Assembly: GCA_028532985.1 (NCBI GenBank)
Contig: JANCIK010000005.1
Coordinates: 2,176,501 to 2,240,500 of the forward strand
DNA: 64,000 bases
Source: Stropharia rugosoannulata
Taxonomy: Eukaryota; Basidiomycota; Agaricomycetes; Agaricales; Strophariaceae
Direction of reading: 5' to 3'
Part shown: positions 1 to 9,704 of the stretch, piece by piece
How the letters are laid out: the number at the start of each line of letters is the position of its first letter
How positions within the stretch are numbered: position 1 is the stretch's first letter
Program-made: the position numbers and the translations under genes
Notes under the pieces: generated by a model
The model's database searches: none
Told to the model about the DNA's origin: nothing
What the model saw: the letters and a program-made list of their open reading frames with translations, nothing else

Positions 1-3000
1 ACGGCGAAGCCAGTCGCCCACAAGGTTTCTCAGCGACGTGTCAACCCAGCGCTTCTGGTGCGCAACAAACATCAACCTAACCATTCTCAAAACGGTTTCC
101 TCGTAAGTCATGTCTCCCAAGTCGAAGGCAACTGTCCCATCCTTCTTCCATCCGAACCAAGGTTTGGCGAAGTCTTTGTTCAACTTATCGATAATCTCCT
201 TCTTGCGTTCAGACAACCACAGAGCACGCTTTTCCTTGGGCATTTTGAAGACGGTATCATCAAACTCCTTCCACAACTTGACGGCTCGAGTGGCAACCTT
301 GTGAATCGGCTCACCAAGTTCAGAGCGAACAGTAAGGATACCACCCGTAGGTTTGGTATAGGTGCCTTCCCATGCAGCATCGTCCACGCCCGATGCAGCC
401 ACAATCAAATCCTTGACTGATGAGCTAGTGTGCGCCTCCTTAGAAGCCATGACGCGACTGGCAAACAGGAAACCGTCGAAGGGCATAGGTTGGACACCAA
501 AGCGTTGAACCGACCAGTCTCCAGTCAGATACTCCCAGACGTCTTCGGCAGACCCGAAACCAGAGCCACCAACTAGAGAGATGTTAGCGTGTTCTCTGAT
601 TGAACGGTATGTAGCAAGCACGGGCTGGTGGAAATCTTCGAACGAGTGATGACCACCAGCACGGCCGCCAGTCCACTGAAGAATTATGGGGAAGTCTGGA
701 TTTGCTGCAGCGATGTTGACAACTTGACGGATGCCGTCGACCGAGCCAGGTTTGAAGGCAACATGCTTGAGACCGGCTGCCTTAAGGCCTTCGATGATTT
801 CGACGGCTTTCTCGGTGGTAGGAATGCCGGCAGCAACACAGAACCCTTCAATGGGAAGGCCTTCTTTCCTCATTTCTTGCCAGAGAGGCAACTGGAATGT
901 GAACTGGCGAGGATTGATGTACAACGCGTTCAAAGTTATGCCAACGCCGGCAGGTATAAGTTTCTGGATCTCTGCTATTTTCGTACGGAGAGCCGCGGCA
1001 TTGTAATGACCACCTCCAGCAAGCTCGACGTGATAGCCTGCGTCAAGGACTGCACCGACAAACCCTGCCTTGACAGTGGTAGGAGTCATACCGGCGACCA
1101 TGATAGGAGGCTTTCCGAGAAGTCGGGAGAAAGGAGTGTCTAAATGAAGTTCACCATCACTGAAAAAGCAAAAGTTTATTCATCGCACAAAGAGGCCGAA
1201 GTGCTGAGCTACTCACCTGGTGCGCACCAAACTTGGTGACCATTTCTTGCTCCACCAATCCTCGTACTTAACGGTGAGCGAGTTGAACAATTCAACGTCG
1301 CCCTTAGCCTTGTCACCTGCGATCACTACGCGGACCCCGCGACCTTCGAAGTTCTTCGCGGTCAACGGCCCAATGCCGCTCAAACCTCCGGGTCCAAAAT
1401 CGATGGCATGGGTAGTGGTTTCTGGAAAGGCCGTAGCCTTCGTCCAATGTATGGGAGAGGTGAAAATCTGGTCGCAAAGAGAACGGGTAATAGACGACGT
1501 AAGTTCGCGCATATCAGCACCTGTAGATAGCATGAGCATTCATCGACATAACCCCCTTATCAGCTACTCACCTGTTTCAGTATTATACACAGGTATCTTC
1601 AAATCTTGAGGGGTCCAAAGCTCCTCGCCCTCCAAGTCTTCGTCAATGAGTTTCTGCGTAGCCTCGGCGAGATATGCACTGTGATACGGAACACCGACGA
1701 CAAGGAACCTAGTCGAGAAAACAGGCTTGCGCTGGGAGAAGGGAATCTTGCTCTGATCGGAGCCAGAGGGCGCTTTGACTTTGCGAAGGCTAGTAACCAG
1801 TCCAAAGAGTGCCTTGGGAGGACCAGTGATAACGAACGCCTTCGGTCCATTGTGAAGAGAAACAAATAATTGCGAACGCTCAGGCAGGTGTTTATTGGTC
1901 TTTGCGATATGAGGCTCTAAGTCTTTTAAAGGCAATCCGGTGACGGACAACATAGGACTAGGAACGCCTTCACCACCCTCGATAGAATCCAGCGCTATGC
2001 TTGGTTCCAAAGAGGTGACAGGGAATGCTTGCTGACCGCGGAAGCCAGAGTAGAACAGCCACTTGAGGGCTTTCTGCGAATTCTCGACAAATTCGTTGAA
2101 CGATGAAGAAGCAGAGATAGCGACTGCAGAGACTATCCCTTGAGAGTGACCGGTAGCGCCGGCAATACGACTGCGAAGTTGACCAGGGGTAAGGTCGGCG
2201 ACATGACAAACGACAAGGTATTGGACAAGTTGGGTCAGACCGATGAGCGGTAATGAAATTGGCACAGAGGCGAGGTATGAAACAGAGGGGCGTGGTGATA
2301 CACCGGAAAGCCAAGCATAGACATCGAGCCCGCTGGCATAGTACGTCGATTCGGATTCATCGTCTGCCAACGGTACAAGGACTTCGCTGGTGACGGTTTG
2401 CAAGAATGGTGCGACAAATGGTTTGTAGATGTCGTAAAGATTCTGCAGTTCATCAAAGTAAACTTCATTGGTGCCCTGGCCGCCGAACAGGGCAAAAATA
2501 GAGGCCTTGCCAGAGGACGCCGCGGAAAGGAGAGCGGACTCGGGCTGAGTGGGTATCGATGTGACCTTGTGGGTCCTAAGAACGGACACGGCGCTAAAGT
2601 ATGCAGCAAGGACGACTTTGCGTGCCTCGGTGGAAAATGTCGATGTGATGGTATGTACGTCCTTTGTTGCAAGGTATGTAGATGTGAAGTGCTTGAGCAC
2701 ATTGAGAAGAAGCGCAACGCGTGCGATGGTAGATTGGGGATCCTTCGGGACGCTTTCTGCGACGAGAGATAGGAAGCGGGCAGCAAGCTCTATAGTTGCT
2801 TCTGCCTCGTTTTCTAGTTGGGCGGCAGCGTCGACCGCGTCTAATAGCGACTGGGTATGGGTAAATTCGTCTCTGAGGACTTCTGAAGTAATCCATTCAT
2901 CTGCATTCGTGGATACGGGAATGGAGATCTATAAGAAAGCCCCACGTCAGTGCTGCGTGTACGTTGGTTTAAGTTACTCACTCTAAGTGGTCCAGAGGTG

Positions 3001-3062
3001 ATAATTAAGGGACGCGTAGTAATGGCCGTGTTGAGGCCGGCGGTGCCGTTGGGGGCAGCCAT
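1..3062 (-). CDS. FAS1: Fatty acid synthase subunit beta, N-terminal part (acetyltransferase and enoyl reductase domains); cut by the window start
   Basis: The beta subunit of the cytosolic fungal fatty acid synthase loads acetyl-CoA and performs the enoyl reduction of chain elongation. Translation starts at the ATG at 3062 (MAAPNGTAG); an in-frame GTG nine bases upstream is not needed. I infer four exons: about 3062-2985, 2934-1572, 1521-1217, and 1159 to the window edge, joined by GT..AG introns of 50-60 nt. The second exon has the acetyltransferase domain with FGGQGTNEVYFDEL, the nucleophile motif GHSQG, and GVPSPMLSVTGL. The fourth exon starts FSRLLGKPPIMVAGMTP and contains ELAGGGHYNAA and TGGRAGGHHSFEDFH, typical of the flavin-dependent enoyl reductase. 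The dehydratase and malonyl/palmitoyl transferase parts must lie to the left. No frameshift is seen in the visible part. Confidence 0.95.
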
Positions 3063-4374
3063 TCTGTTCACTGCGAAGGACGACGCCGACGCTGTTTTTG
3101 AAGGTGGGGAAGTCTAACGACGTAGACGCTAAGACGGCCTGGGGGACCAACCACAAATTATATATGACCCCGACCCCAAATCACTCTCCCCAACGAATTT
3201 TTCTGGAGAACGCACGTGACTGACGCGATCTAATATTTTATGAGCTGCTTACACGACCCCGGTCTATACGTACACTTCCCGACGGCCTTTCTCCGTCCCG
3301 GGTCAGTCACCGCTGAACCATACTGTCTCGAGGCAGACCGCTTATCTCTATGTACATTGGGGAAACGCCCCATTTTTCAAGACTTCGCCACGCTATCTAT
3401 GTTCTCATTGTTGCGTCTCGCTTCGCTCGTGTTGCGCTGCGCTGTTGCCTAAAATTTTCGATCACGTCTCGACGCCCGAAGGCAACAAGGCATAAGATCT
3501 AACAAGATCAAACAACATTCGGCCATCGGTCAGGTACTGCGAGTCGCGGTTTAAACGCCTTTATTTCTAAACAGACGCAGTCAGGAGGTGGCAATACCCC
3601 AGAACATTTTGCCGTATCCTCAGGATCAACTCTTCTCTTAGGCTTCGAATAATGTACATCAACTCAACTGTGCTCGTTTTTACGTGTACGAGTATCTGCT
3701 AGTTGTAAAAACATGCAAGTCTATTGTTCATTTTTGGTTTGGACCAAGTTTGGACAATCCACTTACAACGATTATCAAAAACGCGGTCAGCCTCGTGCTG
3801 TCCCATGCATTCGAACTATGTAATGTTACCAAAGTCTCGAGGGCTGAAATATACCCTCAACAGTAATTTCCTCCTCAAGGTGGACTTTACGAAGAAGCGA
3901 GAAATCCCAAACTTTGGGGTGCGTGAGGGTGCGTGCTTTTTCTGTTGCGTCCAAGAGTCTAGACTCTAGACTCCGGTCTATCCTATCCTTGAATGGTGAT
4001 TGGTCCCTTGGCGAGCTGTATTGATTCTTGAATGATTGCAGATGATTGCCTTCCGACATTTTGCTGTAAACAGCATGGAAAATGAAATATATATTGCTGC
4101 GGAGAGTGCAAATGTTGTCGCATGTATGTTTATGATTAGATATCAGGAACCGTATTAACGATTACTGAAGAACATACACAATAAGCATAGCTCGAAACCA
4201 AAAATAGGTATAGATAGTTTGGAAACTAAGTTGCAGGACATTTCAAGAACGTAAAATTTGTGTCCTAGAGTCAGTGACTCAGTGGAAGACTCGCTCATCT
4301 AAAAATATAACAACAAGAGAAAGGAAGAGAAACACCCACCACCCCCAATAACCAACATATTTCCTATTAAGCTA
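3063..4374. promoter_or_regulatory. FAS1 upstream region / GTR2 downstream region
   Basis: No gene is recognisable in these 1.3 kb between the FAS1 start and the GTR2 stop, both on the minus strand. The part nearest FAS1 should be its promoter. On the minus strand TATATAAT lies at 3165-3158, about 95 nt upstream of the FAS1 ATG. A palindromic E-box CACGTG lies at 3213-3218. The rest holds only short ORFs without domain-like composition. Confidence 0.5.
3158..3165 (-). promoter_or_regulatory. TATA-like element of FAS1
   Basis: On the minus strand the bases read TATATAAT, about 95 nt upstream of the FAS1 ATG, a plausible core promoter position. Confidence 0.4.
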
Positions 4375-5997
4375 TCAGACCGTAACACGCACCTCTTCCT
4401 CTGCTTCGCATATCTCCTGTACACCTTCCCGGAAAAAGACTACATTATATTCGACGAGACCGCGTCGCTCCTCGAAGACTGCGGTTGGAATTAGAGCCAT
4501 GAGTGCCAAATATTTCGTGATCATGTGGTAGGTGATTGTCGTTGTTCCCCTTGCTCCACTGGACGACGAAAGAGACATAGTGGTCGACGCGTAAGGATAG
4601 AAACGATTTGAATTTGTCTTCTTCGGAACCTGCAGAGGAGTTAACATAGGTGGCGAAGGACAAGGTCGATCGTTCATGAGATGGGTGCCGCCATTTTTGC
4701 CAAGTGATGGCGGGGTGACAGCGTTCAGAAAACCAGACGAACCACTGCGTGCCACCGCTGGGCGCTGGCCCGGAGTCGGGGAAATCACTTTTGAAGAAGA
4801 CGAAGACGCCGATTGGGAAGAACTTGCAGACAGACTAGACGGAGGAACCGAGGTACCAGTCAACAGTTGTTGTCGTACAGAACTAGCCACAGGGTCCCTG
4901 TATAACGATAAGTAATCCATTCGCGCTACGTTGAAGGAGACTTACCTATACAATGGTCCGAACATGTTAAGCATACTCAAGTAATCACAACACAGATTGT
5001 GAGTTGCAGAATCAACAGGGGACGCATCAGTTGCAACATAGAGTTTCGAATTAATATCGAATAAGAAGGCTTTGGACGATTGGGAATTCTGCGTTTGTAC
5101 TATAATAAGGACTAAATGCTTGGAGAGTGGAGATAGACTCACTGCACAAAAGACGTTTAGCAGTTCTTCCAAGAAAGGCAGGGACTCGGTCAATTTATGT
5201 AAGACTCTAGAGAATGCTTCGTGAAGAGAGTTATCGTAGATTGAAGTCAAGTGGAAGTTTAGCTGCATCTGCTCATAGTCAGGGGACATATCCAGCAGAC
5301 GATCTGACACTCGTTCATGTATTTGTCTGAAGTTCTCTAGCCAGAACATCAATACCATCAAGGCATAACCTAATGTATTGTCGTACCAATTTTATCGTCT
5401 TCCTGCAGTTTCTCTGCCTTGTGCACAAAAACTTCAAGTATGATATCGGGATTTTCGGTATATGATGCCACGATAAACTCGACAAGTTTTGATATTGGTT
5501 GATTATACAAATCCTATGGCGTTTGTCAGGTTGGCGATAATGACACAGAGAAGAATGTACATACACGTATATCAATGACGAATATGATCGTCGAAAAATG
5601 CGACAGCGGTACTCCGAGAGACTCAACAGAGGTGTTGGCGGGACAATCCCAGATTTCAAGAGGTATGATCGTGCTGTGGGCATCTTGTCAGGCGGTAAGG
5701 TAGCAACAGAGCTGCAGAACAGACTCTATCGTATGCTTGGCAATGCGCATTGTGGTTTCGAGATAGAAAGTTTGGCCCGGAGACATGCCATTGAATAGGA
5801 ACTGAAGGATGGATGTTTTCCCCGCCCTGAACCGGCATTGAGTCAAGAACGATGCGACGAGACATGAAAATGAACCTGCGGAGTCCGAGAAGCAGAATTC
5901 GTGTGCGTACAACACCGTCTGCGGATGACTTGTGTCCGTTCAGACGAGGCCTCTGAGAGGACGACGAGGTAGCGGCGTAGCTAGCCATTGTAGCCAT
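4375..5997 (-). CDS. GTR2: Gtr2/RagC-D type small GTPase of the EGO/Ragulator pathway
   Basis: Rag GTPases form a Gtr1-Gtr2 heterodimer at the vacuole and signal amino acid status to TORC1. Seven exons can be joined. The N-terminus is MATMASYAATSSSSQ, with a second possible Met three codons on. The P-loop reads LLGLRRAGKTSILQ and is split by an intron inside it. Later segments are FNGMSPGQTFYLETT, PLEIWDCPAN, FSTIIFVIDI, LEVFVHKAEKLQEDDKI, FHLTSIYDNSLHEAFS, KAFLFDINSKLYVATDASPVD and the C-terminal FEERRGLVEYNVVFFREGVQE, all aligning with the Gtr2/RagC G domain and roadblock-like C-terminal domain. A serine-rich insert (SSSQSASSSSSK) sits in the C-terminal half. The G3 (DCPAN) and G4 (HKAE) motifs depart from the DxPGQ and HKxD I would expect. 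VTC4 starts 201 bp away in the opposite direction. Confidence 0.93.
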
Positions 5998-6045
5998 GAC
6001 GGAGAGCGATAAATACCAGGCGGCCCGCAAATGGCAGTAAATTGG

Positions 6046-6051
6046 CACGTG
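6046..6051. promoter_or_regulatory. CACGTG E-box, candidate Pho4-type site
   Basis: A perfect palindromic CACGTG lies 148 nt upstream of the VTC4 ATG and 49 nt upstream of the GTR2 ATG. It matches the core bound by the bHLH factor Pho4 and other bHLH proteins such as Cbf1. Confidence 0.5.
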
Positions 6052-6112
6052 CACATGATGCTCGCCAGTTGCGCTCCTGAAGTTACTGTTTTCGTCTAGC
6101 TTTGACTTAACG

Positions 6113-6118
6113 CACGTT
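6113..6118 (+). promoter_or_regulatory. CACGTT, candidate low-affinity Pho4-type site
   Basis: CACGTT lies 81 nt upstream of the VTC4 ATG. In yeast PHO promoters this variant often accompanies a CACGTG site. By itself it is a weak signal; the pairing is what raises interest. Confidence 0.35.
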
Positions 6119-6198
6119 CGTTGACCACTCTTGACCCACTCTTCTTTTCCTTCCGCTCTTTATCGCAGTCACTCTCTCCCTCGTCCAGCTGGTTGAAC

Positions 6199-9100
6199 AT
6201 GAAGTTTGGGACAAAGATTAGTGTGCGTCGTCTTCTAATTATGTATACGCACACTGGCAGTGGCCGCAGTCACGTCCTTACCAGTTCTGTTTCTAGACTG
6301 ACTTGTACGACGAATGGCGCCCCTTCTATCTTGACTACAACCAACTCAAACGCGAGCTCAAGGTACGTCGATTGAACCGTCTTATCGGAGTGATTATTGA
6401 AACTTGTTCAGACGCGGACAACGTCATTGCTAGGATGGTCGGAGAAGGATGAGCAAGAGTTTACGACTATGTTAACCAAGGAGTTAGACAAGATCCATGA
6501 CTTCCAAAAAGCGAAAGTATGTCAATTGCCTGATGTGCAACTATATCCGCAAACAGCCGCTTATTGAGACCGCCCGGTCATTTAAACTTTTATAGACATC
6601 AGAACTTTCTCGCCGTATTCACGACGCTGAAAAAGATGTTCAGCGTCTCGTCTCCCAAGAACTTGAGGAGGAGAGCAAGAAGAAGTCGCGAAGGCTGTCT
6701 GAATCGAGCTCCGACCCCGAAAGCCAACAACAGAAACGTCCCTCGAAACCTGATGCTGGCTCGGACGATGACATCACCGATGAAGAAGGCGAAGAGTCTG
6801 CAGATGACTCGTACGATGCTCTGGAAGACCGGTTCCATGGTCTCGAAGAGGAAGTCGCCAATCTTGTCGCCGATGTACACGATTTAGCGCTGTACACTAA
6901 GTTGAATATCACGGGATTTATGAAAATTCTCAAGGTATGTACTCCCATGCATCACTACATTCTTTGCTGACGCGAACTTTAGAAACATGATGTAAGGACT
7001 GTCACATACGGCTTATTCGTTCATTCTAACGCGAACGCGAACACAGAAACAAACCAACACTCCTCTGAAGGCAACATTTATCCAGCAGTACCTCGAGAAG
7101 CGTCCCTTCTATAAATACAACTGGGATGCTCTTATAGTAAAGCTTTCCAAACTCTACGATCTTGTTCGTACTCGGGGACATCCTGTGCAAGGAGATGCAA
7201 GCGCCGGCGGAAGCCAAAGCGCTTTTGTCCGCCAGACAACCAAGTACTGGGTTCACCCTGACAATTTAGTACCTTTAAAGCTTGCAATTTTGCGCCACTT
7301 GCCTGTGTTAGGTAATTATATTTCGCTATCTGAAATGTCCTTTGTTAATTGTGGTTTTTAGTGTTCAACCCTGATAAAGAGTTCGAGCCTAAAGATTCCG
7401 CCATTACGTCCATATATTTCGATAATGAAAACCTTGACCTTTATCTTGGGCGCCTGGAAAAGACTGAAGGCGCTGAAGCAATCCGTTTGAGATGGTATGG
7501 AGATGTAGATAATAAAACTGTGAGGTCCACCATCTGTGCAATCTGACTGCTGCTCATTATATAAAAACAGATTTTCATCGAACGCAAGACGCACAGAGAA
7601 GACTGGACAGGAGAGAAGTCAGTTAAAGCGAGATTCCCTCTGAAAGAAAACCTGGTCAATGCTTTTCTTCGGGGAGAGTATACGGTTGATGAAGACTTCC
7701 AACAACTTGTTAAGAAAGGGAAAAAAACACAGCAAGAAGTGGATTCCATGATTCAATTGGCCAATGAGATCCAATACGCAATTCTGACGAAAAACCTTCA
7801 ACCTGGTATGAAGAGCTTGATATCACTTATCTTATTGAACCCCTTGCTCATTATAACTTAGTTATGCGGTCATTCTACAACCGCACAGCGTTCCAGCTTC
7901 CTGGAGATGCTCGAGTCCGCATATCACTGGACACGGAACTCACACTTGTCAGGGAAGATAATTGGGATGGGCGCCAACGCTCGGGGGATAACTGGCGCAG
8001 AACGGACATCGGCATCGATTTCCCATTTCCCCAGTTGCTTCCTGGTGACGTGGAGATCTTCAAGTAAGTATCTTAGAACATCATATGTATGTGCTGTGTG
8101 GAGTAAACTTACCTCTCTTTTAGATATGGTATCCTTGAGGTCAAGCTACAGACGCAACTTGGGCAACAACCACCAAGATGGATAACGGATCTTCTGCAGT
8201 CGCACTTGGTTGAAGCAGTGCCAAAGTTCAGGTATGGAGCATCAACTTGAGCGCGTATTCAACTATATTTTCACATTCGCGTCTAGTAAATTCATACATG
8301 GATGCGCCACCCTTCTACCAGAAAGAGTAGATCTTGTTCCATTCTGGTTACCCCAAAGTAAGTATATTTCTCTTGTACTATATAATCCAACTAATACCTT
8401 TTGCAGTGGATGTCGATATACTCAAACCTGATACTGGATATCTCAGTATAATCGAAAGGCCGAATTACGGTGGTAGCCAATCATCTTCTGGCAAGGGCCG
8501 CTCCCCAAGTTCAACTTCAAGGCAGACTCTTTCCCCACCGGGATCTAATAGGTCCCCATCGCCTGTTGTTGACGCAGGTTATACAGAACCACTGTCAGAA
8601 GGGGAAGACGATGAAGAATTATTTGTTCCTCGCGACGAAGGCAAACGAACGGGCCTTAGTGGCGCAGAAGTCAAAGCTGCGATCGCATACCGCGAGCAGA
8701 TGCTAAAGGAAAGGAGAGAAGAAGAAGAGGAAAATAGGAAGAAGCGAAAGAGACAGGGGAAAGAGAGGGAACCGAATGACACTGATGAAAGCGATACAGG
8801 CAGCCAGGAGCAAAGGAAGGACGAGCAACCTCCTACTGACGCCGACAAACAGGTCAACAAACAGAAACTGGCCCCTCAGAAGACCTCATTGTCAAAGAAA
8901 GCCCTGGAAATCAATCCTTTAGCTCCCTCATCGGCATTTGATGAGACCTTGAAGACTAAATTGGAAGGTGAGGAAAGACGGCAGTCGCTGCGATCCACGT
9001 CCCGGTCATCAAACCTACGCTCGCGGTCTCGTAGGCGAAAACAGCGGGGTGACCAGGTCTCTGATGCTCCCGATGAAGAGATGCGTCCGGACGACAGGGA

Positions 9101-9701
9101 GGAAGAGGATGCTCTCGGTGGACCTAAACGCGATAATCGAATTTTGGAGCGAAATTGGCGCGCCCCCCCAGGGAAAAAAATTGCCATCCCTGTTCGGATT
9201 GAACCAAAGGTTTACTTCGCAGCTGAGAGAACTTTTTTGGTACGTCATTTTCCTCTGTTTGTCAAACTTTGTCCCAGGCATTTGTCAGTCTTCTGGATAG
9301 TATGTATGCCATAGTCGCTCACATTCTGCTGCTGAGAGGCCGATTGCTTTGCCTCTTTTCACTTCCACCCCTTCACCGCAGCGCATGTGCTTATGCTAAT
9401 CTATATTTTACTTTCACAGAAATGGCTCAATAATGCCGTCTTTATCGGAACAATAGCAACGACACTTCTCAACTTCGTCCCTCCCGAAGACACCAGGGGG
9501 TTAATTAGTGCGGCCTTCTTCACTCTTGCAGCACTCATGGCTATAGCCTATTCGGCTGGGATCTTTATCTACCGGTCATATCGTTTGCGAGAACGCTATG
9601 CCGAGGGCTTGTACTACGACAAGTACGGTCCAACTATTTTATGCGCTGTCCTCTTCCTGGCACTGGCGACAAACATCGGTCTTCGCTGGTCCCAGATGTG
9701 A
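6199..9701 (+). CDS. VTC4: Vacuolar transporter chaperone 4, SPX-domain polyphosphate polymerase
   Basis: Vtc4 makes polyphosphate from ATP and moves it into the vacuole as part of the VTC complex. The start is ATG 6199 (MKFGTKIS); the first exon is only 24 nt and joins to [20 protein letters not shown], the SPX start. The SPX domain continues through [20 protein letters not shown], with KHD on its own 9-nt exon. The catalytic tunnel domain has [40 protein letters not shown] (with the conserved lysine of active Vtc4), [23 protein letters not shown] and [11 protein letters not shown]. Acidic, Ser/Arg/Lys-rich sequence links about 8460-9180. The C-terminus has three membrane helices starting [19 protein letters not shown] and ending NIGLRWSQM. 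Active-site retention separates it from the regulatory Vtc2/3 paralogs. The last intron (about 9240-9419) is unusually long for this window. Confidence 0.96.
6983..6991 (+). other. 9-nt microexon of VTC4 encoding Lys-His-Asp
   Basis: The sequence ..cttt ag|AAACATGAT|gtaagg.. is flanked by introns on both sides. Joining CTCAAG, AAACATGAT and AAACAAACC gives LKKHDKQ, the strongly conserved end of the SPX phosphate-sensing helix. Skipping it keeps the frame but removes the Lys-His-Asp. Confidence 0.85.
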
Positions 9702-9704
9702 TGA

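Larger units (their letters stand above)
5998..6198. promoter_or_regulatory. Shared divergent promoter of GTR2 and VTC4
   Basis: Only 201 bp separate the two start codons, so the regulatory elements must be shared or interleaved. The region contains CACGTG at 6046-6051 and CACGTT at 6113-6118. Pyrimidine-rich tracts follow up to the VTC4 start. In yeast, CACGTG and CACGTT are the high- and low-affinity sites of Pho4, which induces VTC genes under phosphate limitation. Use of these sites here is inference. Confidence 0.6.

Noticed and set aside
628..1143. Long plus-strand ORFs opposite FAS1
   Set aside because: They are antisense shadows of the enoyl reductase coding sequence and have no family features.
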